This document shows positions 1-4,849 of a stretch of DNA of 5,748 bases, piece by piece. The notes under the pieces were generated by a model that searched no databases, was not told the DNA's origin, and saw nothing but the letters and a program-made list of their open reading frames with translations. Within the stretch, counting starts at the first letter, position 1; the number at the start of each line of letters is the position of its first letter. The position numbers and the translations under genes were made by a program. Origin of the DNA: an uncultured Eubacteriales bacterium (GTDB lineage Bacteria > Bacillota > Clostridia > UMGS1840); contig USLP01000099.1 of the NCBI GenBank assembly GCA_900555525.1, positions 1 through 5,748 on the forward strand, given 5' to 3'.

Positions 1-170
1 CTTTTTTGCATCATTTTGCTTTATATGTAAAAGATTTATACAATTTAAAATTATTTTCATTAATTATGTATATATGTGGTTAGTAATATTACAAAATAAA
101 TAAGTAATATTATAATTTATTTTAATGAGATTTTCAAATTTACTTATTGATGAACAATTATTCAATCACT

Positions 171-182
171 ACCCCCAACGTT
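171..182 (+). repeat. Direct repeat ACCCCCAACGTT, copy 1
   Basis: ACCCCCAACGTT here and ACCCCCTACGTT at 432-443 differ at one of 12 bases and lie in the same orientation 261 bp apart. In DNA this AT-rich a run of five C followed by ACGTT stands out. Role unknown: it could be a subterminal repeat of the transposon or a factor-binding site. No inverted partner is visible near the other end of the transposase gene. Confidence 0.35.
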
Positions 183-431
183 TTGTTAATCTAGTCATTG
201 TGTGCTTAATTTTATATTTTAAATTTAATTTTGATTTTTGCTCACAAAAGATTGTCTTTACATTTCTTGTTGGAAATCAATATTTCTTTGAATAAAAGTA
301 ATTTTCAAAATCTATATAACAAAGCTATTCCTGGCATATCATTGAATTTGCAGCATAACAAAAGAATTTATAAAAAAATTCATAAATCATTTCTTTCTTT
401 TTCTATGTCAAAAGAATATTTATTCATAATA

Positions 432-443
432 ACCCCCTACGTT
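432..443 (+). repeat. Direct repeat ACCCCCTACGTT, copy 2
   Basis: Second copy of the motif at 171-182, with T in place of A at the seventh base. It lies about 120 bp beyond the stop codon of the transposase gene. Role unknown. Confidence 0.35.
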
Positions 444-542
444 GTTCTCAAAATATAATGTAATTTATAAAAATACTATAAAATTATAAAAGTCGAAAAA
501 TTAGAAAAATCATTAAATTTCAATTAATGAAAAATTTTAAAT

Positions 543-568
543 AATGAATTTTTAACATAAAATTCATT
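543..568. terminator. Hairpin across the transposase stop codon
   Basis: AATGAATTTT (543-552) and AAAATTCATT (559-568) form a perfect 10-bp stem around a 6-base loop. The right arm contains the transposase stop codon (TGA on the minus strand, 564-566). The stem is mostly A/T pairs and the flanks are A/T-rich on both sides, so it could act as a weak transcript end in either direction, or simply be a chance palindrome in AT-rich DNA. Confidence 0.35.
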
Positions 569-1715
569 CTTGGTAGATGTCCCAAGACTCAAAAATTGGT
601 ATTTCATCAATATTTTCCCAAGCTTGTATCATATCTTGACATGCATCTTTTTTTGAAATTTTTCCTGTTTTCTTAATTCTCATACGATATAGCCTTTTTG
701 CATAAGCTTTAACAATCCCAAATATTTTTCTGTCCAGTGGTTGAAATTCATCTGTCATTCCTGGTGGAATGAAATGAAGAATAATATTTAATAATTGTGC
801 ATATTCTTTCACAGGTTCGCTTCTGTGGGCTGCATAACAATCTAGTATTAAATGAATTTCATTATTATCTGAAAAATATAATCTAAGATTTATAAGATAT
901 GTAATAAAGGCATCATTTGTCATCCATCCATTTGATGTATGGGTTTTCCAATGGGATCCAATATCATTAATTTGAGAATTTTCTGAACGAACAGTTATTC
1001 CTTTAGCTATAAACATCAATGGGAGCTTTTTTCCATCTGCTGTGATACTTGTTAAAACAGTGATATTTTCTTTATCATTTCCATCTATAAATGATTTAAC
1101 ATTATCCTCTCCTCTTATTGCCCAAGTAAGTAATCCCTTTGGATATAAATTATATGCTGTTTCATCACAATTAACAATTCTTTGATTTTCAACAGTGTTT
1201 AACAAATCTTTTAAATGCATAATCCACTCTATTTCTTGTTCATGAGTTAAATCAGGTCTCCTTTTAAAATGAAATTTTTTTGATGAAAATTTGTGTCTTT
1301 TTTTAAAATCATTTATAAACCCATTTGAACAGCTGAAACTAATTGGTTTATTATCATTACATTGCTTATTGTAATAATATGCTAATGCAATTTCTTTGAA
1401 ATCTTCATTTGTAAATATATTACCAGTTTGTAGCAAATTTTTTATATATGTTACAAGATATTCTTCTTCTTCTTTTGTAAATATTCGATTACATTTACCT
1501 TTCCTGTTATTATATGGTGCCCATTTATTATTATTGGTATAACACTTTTTCCATGTGTATAATGTTGTTTTGGGAATACCTGTTCTTAAATATAAAGAAT
1601 TTATAGAATTCTTATTTTGAAATTCAATACATATTTGTTTCCACATTTCTGGTTTAATTGTGCAATAATGCTTTCTATATGGATTTCTTTTATAAAGAGA
1701 AGGAATGCGATTCAT
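564..1715 (-). CDS. Pogo/Tigger-like (CENP-B-type) DDE transposase
   Basis: Predicted cut-and-paste transposase of the Tc1/mariner-pogo superfamily, 383 aa from the ATG at 1715. Residues about 20-59 form a helix-turn-helix of the psq/homeodomain-like type. Residues about 75-153 match a CENP-B/Tc5-type DNA-binding domain, with the signature SNGFINDFKKRHKF at 130-143. The DDE_1-type catalytic domain follows: first acid D184 in NCDETAYNLYP, second D292 in LILDCYAAH, third D328 in FQPLDRKIFGIVK. Thirty-five residues separate the last two, which fits the pogo range. All domains are present with no frameshift or internal stop, so the protein may be active. The frame extends seven codons upstream to a TTG at 1736; I prefer the ATG because it is the first methionine and nothing conserved precedes it. 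Codon use is strongly A/T-biased, unlike the genes from 2102 onward. This CENP-B-plus-DDE_1 architecture is typical of eukaryotes; bacterial relatives (IS630) lack the CENP-B-type domain. Family call is strong; the parabasalid resemblance is an impression only. Confidence 0.88.
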   Translation of the reverse strand: MNRIPSLYKRNPYRKHYCTIKPEMWKQICIEFQNKNSINSLYLRTGIPKTTLYTWKKCYTNNNKWAPYNNRKGKCNRIFTKEEEEYLVTYIKNLLQTGNIFTNEDFKEIALAYYYNKQCNDNKPISFSCSNGFINDFKKRHKFSSKKFHFKRRPDLTHEQEIEWIMHLKDLLNTVENQRIVNCDETAYNLYPKGLLTWAIRGEDNVKSFIDGNDKENITVLTSITADGKKLPLMFIAKGITVRSENSQINDIGSHWKTHTSNGWMTNDAFITYLINLRLYFSDNNEIHLILDCYAAHRSEPVKEYAQLLNIILHFIPPGMTDEFQPLDRKIFGIVKAYAKRLYRMRIKKTGKISKKDACQDMIQAWENIDEIPIFESWDIYQE

Positions 1716-1722
1716 TAAAAAT

Positions 1723-1732
1723 GGCGGGAAAA
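1723..1732 (-). promoter_or_regulatory. E2F-like motif TTTTCCCGCC before the transposase ATG
   Basis: On the minus strand TTTTCCCGCC lies directly upstream of the chosen ATG and matches the eukaryotic E2F consensus TTTSSCGC exactly. Next to it, CCATT (minus strand, 1724 to 1720) resembles the Trichomonas initiator TCAYW at four of five positions and would give a 7-base 5' leader, a typical parabasalid length. No Shine-Dalgarno sequence is visible for either possible start. The motifs are short, so this is suggestive only. Confidence 0.25.
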
Positions 1733-1744
1733 CCAAATAATAAT

Positions 1745-1800
1745 TTCAATAAAGATGTAAAATCTTATCAAATTTCAATGCAATTCAAAATTCAATAAAG
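1745..1800 (+). repeat. Direct repeat TTCAATAAAG (1745-1754 and 1791-1800)
   Basis: Two identical 10-base copies of TTCAATAAAG lie 46 bp apart between the transposase start and the composition change. They may be subterminal binding sites at the transposon end or coincidence in AT-rich sequence. I found no matching inverted copy on the far side of the transposase. Confidence 0.25.
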
Positions 1801-2063
1801 GCAAAAATTACGAAACATTCCGTATCAAGGGTATATACTACAGCTTTGTTGCAAAAAATAAATCTCCATAAAAATTGACAAAAGAAAAAGAAGAACTTGA
1901 ATATTATTCGTGTAAAATAGTCGAAATAAAAGGCGGGAATAGGCGATTATTGGGAAATGCGGAATTTTCAATGCCGGCGCAGGCGGATGTACCAGAAAAC
2001 ATCGTTTTGGCCGAATGCGGCGAAACCCGAATTGTCGCTGAAATTTCCAAGCGCCAAAACTAA
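1761..2063 (+). pseudogene. Possible disrupted gene remnant
   Basis: One frame is open from 1761 (a TAA at 1758-1760 precedes it) to the TAA at 2061-2063, except for a single in-frame TAA at 1869-1871. The upstream part ends in YETFRIKGIYYSFVAKNKSP. The downstream part, 62 codons if read from the TTG at 1875, includes YYSCKIVEIKGG and ENIVLAECGETRIVAEISK. The sequence changes from AT-rich to about 50% GC inside this interval. Two readings are possible: the 3' end of a host gene cut by insertion of the adjacent transposon and then broken by a stop, or a small separate gene at 1875-2063. No Shine-Dalgarno sequence supports the second. I do not recognise the family, and the frame could be non-coding. 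Confidence 0.3.
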
Positions 2064-2092
2064 TTGACATACTCAAGATTTATCCATTTATT
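2064..2092 (+). promoter_or_regulatory. Candidate sigma-70-type promoter for the 2102 gene
   Basis: A perfect TTGACA at 2064-2069 is followed after 17 bases by TTTATT at 2087-2092, which matches TATAAT at four of six positions. Transcription would begin only a few bases before the ATG at 2102, giving a very short leader. This fits the lack of a Shine-Dalgarno sequence there. The -35 box directly follows the stop codon of the broken frame upstream. Confidence 0.35.
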
Positions 2093-2101
2093 TTTTTCAT
2101 T

Positions 2102-3130
2102 ATGACAAAAACGAAATTAGCAGCTTGCGCGACGGCATTGATGTTCGCCGTCACATTGTCGGCGCAGAAGTACTCCATAACTGTGGAGACTCATATTGCC
2201 GGCAGGCCGGAAGATAAGTTTACCTTTGTTCTTTCCGAGGGGGAATCCCAATACAAGGGCTTCGACGGCAAAGTTCTCGCGAAAAGGTATATGGCAAAAG
2301 GCTATCCTGCGCCCTCTGTGGATATGGAGGAATACTCCAATTCTTCCGAGAAAACCGCTAAAAAAGCTGCCGAAGTAAAGAAAATCGCCCCCATCGACGA
2401 GGCTCGCGGAAAGCTAATCGGCCTAAAAGGTGAAATCACCCGCCTTGAAAATCAAATTACCGGTGCGCAGGGCAGAATCGGTAAACTTTCCACCCAGATA
2501 GAAGATCTCGAAAACGCGATAGAAAAAGGCGAGAAAACCGCATCTCTCTTTGCGGGCGAATACAAAAACTACCTCGATAAATACGAGCCTAACGCTGAAC
2601 AAGAGGCAAAAGACAAACGCGTTGAGGCTATGTTCAGAAACAGGCCGAAATTGCGCGGAGATGTCGAAGAGTTTGATCTCGGTTCGTTTTGCGCTATGAA
2701 GCTGTTGAAGGTAAAGGGCAAAAAGCTCCTGTTGAATATGGACTACATTTATTCCAATCCCGTCTCCTACTTCTACGCCGACGGCAACAATAACGGCAAC
2801 ACCATTATGAAACAGCGCCAATTTGAGCGCTTTGAGCGCAAGATTAGGGACTTGGTTCTCACGGTAAACCGCCCGTACTGCATACAATTTGAACGTCCGG
2901 AACTCACCAGCGACAAAACCCTCTCCGACGCCATGGCGCAAACCACGCTATTTTCAAAATCCGGCACTACAAGCGGCTCCGCTGCGCAATCTTCGGAATC
3001 TGCCGCCCCGTCAAAATACGATGCGCAGGGCCTGTACTCAGACATACGCAAGCAGTTCCCGACGGGGCTTGCCAAAACTGCCCGCATAATAATTACCGTT
3101 AAGAAAATAGGCGGCGCGGACTCCGACTAA
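2102..3130 (+). CDS. Exported coiled-coil protein of unknown function
   Basis: 342 aa, family not recognised. The N-terminus looks like a Sec signal peptide: basic MTKTK, hydrophobic residues 6-19, probable cleavage after LSA at 21. An LAAC at 6-9 resembles a lipobox but sits too early, before the hydrophobic stretch. Residues about 98-145 have heptad-like spacing rich in Glu, Lys, Leu and Ile, predicting a coiled coil. A mixed alpha/beta region follows (about 185-275; FDLGSFCAMKLLKVKGKKLL, then MDYIYSNPVSYFYADGNNNG), then a Ser/Ala/Thr-rich linker (about 284-305) and a C-terminal stretch ending ARIIITVKKIGGADSD. The protein is probably periplasmic or attached to the envelope. The start is the first ATG after the upstream stop and gives a clean signal peptide, though no ribosome binding site is visible. 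The gene lies 72 bp upstream of rubredoxin on the same strand, so cotranscription is possible but unproven. Base composition matches the genes to its right. Confidence 0.8.
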   Translation: MTKTKLAACATALMFAVTLSAQKYSITVETHIAGRPEDKFTFVLSEGESQYKGFDGKVLAKRYMAKGYPAPSVDMEEYSNSSEKTAKKAAEVKKIAPIDEARGKLIGLKGEITRLENQITGAQGRIGKLSTQIEDLENAIEKGEKTASLFAGEYKNYLDKYEPNAEQEAKDKRVEAMFRNRPKLRGDVEEFDLGSFCAMKLLKVKGKKLLLNMDYIYSNPVSYFYADGNNNGNTIMKQRQFERFERKIRDLVLTVNRPYCIQFERPELTSDKTLSDAMAQTTLFSKSGTTSGSAAQSSESAAPSKYDAQGLYSDIRKQFPTGLAKTARIIITVKKIGGADSD

Positions 3131-3159
3131 AACTTTTTAGGAAAAATTCTGTCCTATCC

Positions 3160-3165
3160 GATAAT
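3160..3165 (+). promoter_or_regulatory. Candidate -10 box of the rubredoxin operon
   Basis: GATAAT matches TATAAT at five of six positions and lies 37 bases before the rubredoxin ATG. The matching -35 position (TTAGGA at 3137-3142, 17-base spacing) is poor. Two weak, mutually exclusive 5-bp hairpins overlap the box (3138-3142 with 3152-3156; 3153-3157 with 3166-3170). The operon may instead be read through from the 2102 gene. Confidence 0.25.
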
Positions 3166-3202
3166 ATAGGTTATATCTGAAAAAAAAAGAAAGGTTAGTT
3201 TT

Positions 3203-3367
3203 ATGAAAAAATATAAATGCGAAGTATGCGGCTATATTTACGATCCCGAACAGGGGGATCCCGACAACTCTGTCCAGCCCGGGACTCCATTTGAAGACAT
3301 TCCCGAAGACTGGGTTTGCCCGCTTTGCGGAGTCGGCAAAGAACAGTTTGTAGAAGTGGAGGAATAG
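3203..3367 (+). CDS. Rubredoxin
   Basis: A 54-aa rubredoxin, the usual length for this small iron-sulfur electron carrier. Four cysteines bind one Fe: C6 and C9 in CEVCGYIYD, and C39 and C42 in CPLCG. The family's conserved aromatic and glycine positions are present (Y11, Y13, G18, P26-G27-T28, F30, W37, F49). GAAAGG at 3189-3194 is a plausible Shine-Dalgarno sequence 8 bases before the ATG. The stop is 5 bases before the flavodiiron start, and the ribosome site of the next gene lies inside the rubredoxin 3' end, so the two are almost certainly one operon with coupled translation. In characterised anaerobes rubredoxin donates electrons to flavodiiron proteins; a reductase for the rubredoxin is not in this window. 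Confidence 0.97.
   Translation: MKKYKCEVCGYIYDPEQGDPDNSVQPGTPFEDIPEDWVCPLCGVGKEQFVEVEE
3358..3362 (+). promoter_or_regulatory. Shine-Dalgarno site that sets the flavodiiron start
   Basis: GGAGG lies 10 bases before the ATG at 3373 and overlaps the last codons of rubredoxin. It decides in favour of 3373 over an upstream in-frame start at 3316, which would lie inside the rubredoxin gene and add 19 residues outside the family. Confidence 0.8.
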
Positions 3368-3372
3368 GCTCC

Positions 3373-4530
3373 ATGAAAGAAATCGCGAGCGGAGTTTACT
3401 ATTGCGGTTTGCACGACAAAAACCGCAAATTGTTCGATCAGCTCGTTCCGCTTCCCCAGGGAACGACATACAACTCGTATCTTGTCAAAGGCGCGCAGAA
3501 ATGCGCCCTTATAGACACCATGTACGAAAAACTGCTCGACCCGTATCGCGATATGCTTTCGGCGTGCGGCCTTAAAATCGATTATATCGTATCAAACCAC
3601 GCCGAGCCCGACCATAGCGGCGCGATACCGACTCTCTTGGAAGCCTATCCGGAGGCGGTTGTGCTATGCTCCCCCAAATGCGCGGAGAACTTGTCGAATA
3701 TGCTCGGGGTGGATCCGTCCCGAATGAAAGTTGTTGCCGACGGCGAAGAAATAGATCTTGGCGGACGCACTCTAAAATTCTTTATGACGCCTTGGGTTCA
3801 TTGGCCGGATACGATGTTTACCTTCCTTGTGGAGGATAAATTCCTTTTCCCATGCGACTATTTCGGCGCCCACTACACGGCAAACGAACTCTTTGCCGAT
3901 TGCTCGGAAAACCTTGCGGAGGCCGCTCGGCGCTATTACGCTGAAATAATGATGCCGTTTAGGGGCTTCTGCTCAAAGTATCTCGATATTGTCCGTAAGC
4001 TGGAGCCGAAAATGATACTACCGAGCCACGGCCCGGTTTACGATAAACCCGATTTTATAATCAACCTTTACTCCGACTGGACTTCCGATAAATTTTCGCG
4101 CAAAGTTCTTATCCCCTACGTCTCTATGTACGACAATACGAGGATAATGGTTGACTACCTCGAAAATGCCCTGAAATCGCGAGGCATTAGCGTTGTCAAA
4201 GCGGAGCTTGTGGACGCGGACGAAGGTGAGCTGGCTATGCAGCTAATCGATACGCCTTGCGTAGTTTTTGGAACTTCTATGGTTTTGACGGGGCCGCACC
4301 CAAAAAGCGTCTATGCGGCATATTTGATAAACATTCTAAGGGCAAAACTAAAATATTATAGCGTAATAGGCTCTTTTGGATGGGGTGGAAATCTGACGGC
4401 TCCGATTGAGGCGTGCTTTAAGTTGGTGAAGCCGGAAAAAATTCCGGGAGTGGAAGTGAAGGGAAGGCCTGTGGAGTCAACATTCCGCGAACTCGATAGG
4501 CTCGCCGAAGAAATCTCCTCCCGGTTTTAA
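3373..4530 (+). CDS. fprA: FprA-type flavodiiron protein (O2/NO reductase)
   Basis: A 385-aa class A flavodiiron protein: an N-terminal metallo-beta-lactamase-like di-iron domain (about 1-245) fused to a C-terminal flavodoxin domain that binds FMN (about 246-385). It reduces O2 to water or NO to N2O in the cytoplasm with electrons from rubredoxin. All expected iron ligands are visible: H76, E78, D80 and H81 in the HxExDH motif of NHAEPDHSGA, H143 in TPWVHWPD, D162 in PCDYFGAH, and H219 in LPSHGP. FMN-loop sequences are SMYDNT (251-256), GTSMVLTGPHP (300-310) and SFGWGG (334-339), as in FprA relatives. Length is near the usual 390-400, without a C-terminal rubredoxin domain; the carrier is supplied by the separate gene just upstream. 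Codons for the last residues and the stop lie in the left arm of the palindrome beginning at 4524. The sequence does not settle preference for O2 or NO. Confidence 0.96.
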   Translation: MKEIASGVYYCGLHDKNRKLFDQLVPLPQGTTYNSYLVKGAQKCALIDTMYEKLLDPYRDMLSACGLKIDYIVSNHAEPDHSGAIPTLLEAYPEAVVLCSPKCAENLSNMLGVDPSRMKVVADGEEIDLGGRTLKFFMTPWVHWPDTMFTFLVEDKFLFPCDYFGAHYTANELFADCSENLAEAARRYYAEIMMPFRGFCSKYLDIVRKLEPKMILPSHGPVYDKPDFIINLYSDWTSDKFSRKVLIPYVSMYDNTRIMVDYLENALKSRGISVVKAELVDADEGELAMQLIDTPCVVFGTSMVLTGPHPKSVYAAYLINILRAKLKYYSVIGSFGWGGNLTAPIEACFKLVKPEKIPGVEVKGRPVESTFRELDRLAEEISSRF

Positions 4531-4654
4531 GGCGGGATTTTGGCGCATTTCTGCGTCACTGCGAAAAGTCCGCACAGGTCACGTACGTCAATGTACGCTC
4601 CCAGCGCGGACTTTTCTTGTTTCTTGAACTGCGTACAAAATCCCGCCTTAAAAC
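4524..4654. repeat. 131-bp nested palindromic element
   Basis: The outer arms GTTTTAAGGCGGGATTTTG (4524-4542) and its exact complement at 4636-4654 form a perfect 19-bp stem. Inside are GCGCA (4543-4547) paired with TGCGT (4630-4634, one G-T wobble), an 11-bp perfect stem GAAAAGTCCGC (4563-4573) with 4606-4616, and a 5-bp stem CGTAC (4582-4586) with GTACG (4593-4597) closing a GTCAAT loop. In RNA this would fold as one long interrupted hairpin. The left arm contains the TAA stop of the flavodiiron gene, so the element abuts or has replaced the gene's 3' end. It may be a dispersed MITE- or REP-like palindrome, a transcript-stabilising or terminating structure, or both. It encodes no transposase, and I see no target-site duplication. 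Short open frames across it on both strands follow from its symmetry and are not annotated as genes. Confidence 0.85.
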
Positions 4655-4723
4655 TACTGCCGGACTGGGAGTTTTTTGAGGAATTTCTTTTACGTGGGAG
4701 TGGTAATTTCTTTCTCAAAATAA

Positions 4724-4744
4724 TTCTGCGAAGCAGAGTTTTTT
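4724..4744 (+). terminator. Intrinsic terminator after the flavodiiron operon
   Basis: TTCTGC-GAA-GCAGAG (4724-4738) forms a 6-bp stem including one G-T pair, with a GAA loop, followed by six T (4739-4744). The preceding A-rich bases can pair with the T-tract and lengthen the stem. It is correctly placed and oriented to end transcripts from the rubredoxin-flavodiiron operon, about 200 bp past the stop codon and after the long palindrome. Confidence 0.7.
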
Positions 4745-4767
4745 AGGATAGTTTTTGTATGCACGTT

Positions 4768-4785
4768 AGAATCTCGTCTTAAAAC
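4768..4785 (+). repeat. Degenerate third copy of the palindrome arm
   Basis: AGAATCTCGTCTTAAAAC matches the right arm of the palindrome (AAAATCCCGCCTTAAAAC, 4637-4654) at 15 of 18 positions, in the same orientation. All three differences are transitions. It looks like the decayed end of a second copy of the same element, whose other arm has been lost or is not recognisable between 4655 and 4767. Confidence 0.5.
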
Positions 4786-4832
4786 AATTCCAATAGTTTA
4801 TTATTATGAAAAATATTTGTGGGGTAAATCTG

Positions 4833-4849
4833 CTTGCAAATTATGCAAG
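4833..4849 (-). terminator. Small hairpin just after the DUF481-like gene
   Basis: CTTGCA (4833-4838) and TGCAAG (4844-4849) form a perfect 6-bp stem with a 5-base AATTA loop, directly after the stop codon of the minus-strand gene. No run of T follows on that strand, so this is a weak terminator candidate. Confidence 0.3.

Larger units (their letters stand above)
1..542. other. AT-rich region without a convincing gene
   Basis: I see no supportable gene here. The DNA is extremely AT-rich and broken by stops in all frames apart from one 75-codon frame at 231-458. That frame begins with TTG, has no ribosome binding site and encodes a low-complexity Ile/Asn/Lys/Phe-rich peptide, so I treat it as chance. 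The region lies downstream of the transposase gene and shares its base composition, so it is probably the non-coding flank of the same element or of the DNA it came from. The only GC-rich islands are two similar C-tracts at 171-182 and 432-443, listed separately. No tRNA, rRNA or CRISPR structure is visible. Confidence 0.6.

Noticed and set aside
231..458. 75-codon open frame on the plus strand
   Set aside because: TTG start, no ribosome site, low-complexity composition dictated by AT-rich DNA, and no recognisable motif.
1..1860. Possible terminal inverted repeat: TTTTTTGCA at 2-10 against the complement of TGCAAAAAA at 1850-1858
   Set aside because: The match stops after about 9 bases in homopolymer-rich sequence; ATTGAATTT at 341-349 against the complement near 1789-1797 is equally weak. 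No transposon end could be defined.
1842..1865. AGCTTTGTTGCAAAAAATAAATC resembles the terminal repeat of IS903/IS5-type insertion sequences (GGCTTTGTTG...ATAAATC), shown here in split form
   Set aside because: No matching inverted partner or transposase of that family is in the window, and the stretch also reads as protein in the adjacent open frame.
1875..1907. TTGACA at 1875-1880 with TATTAT at 1902-1907 as a promoter
   Set aside because: The 21-base spacing is too long for a standard sigma-70 promoter.
1825..2076. 83-codon frame on the minus strand
   Set aside because: Opposite the broken plus-strand frame; no start signal and no recognisable protein pattern.
2423..3087. Open frames of 104 and 172 codons opposite the exported coiled-coil gene
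   Set aside because: Antisense shadows of a gene with a signal peptide and normal codon use; neither has its own start signal or motif.
3316..3372. 19-residue N-terminal extension of the flavodiiron protein
   Set aside because: It overlaps the end of rubredoxin in another frame and lacks family similarity; GGAGG at 3358-3362 fixes the start at 3373.
4527..4746. Open frames of 63 (minus) and 68 (plus) codons through the palindrome
   Set aside because: They overlap each other across the inverted repeat, lack ribosome sites, and arise from its symmetry. A minus-strand peptide such as GAYIDVRDLCGLFAVTQKC looks protein-like, but nothing supports translation.
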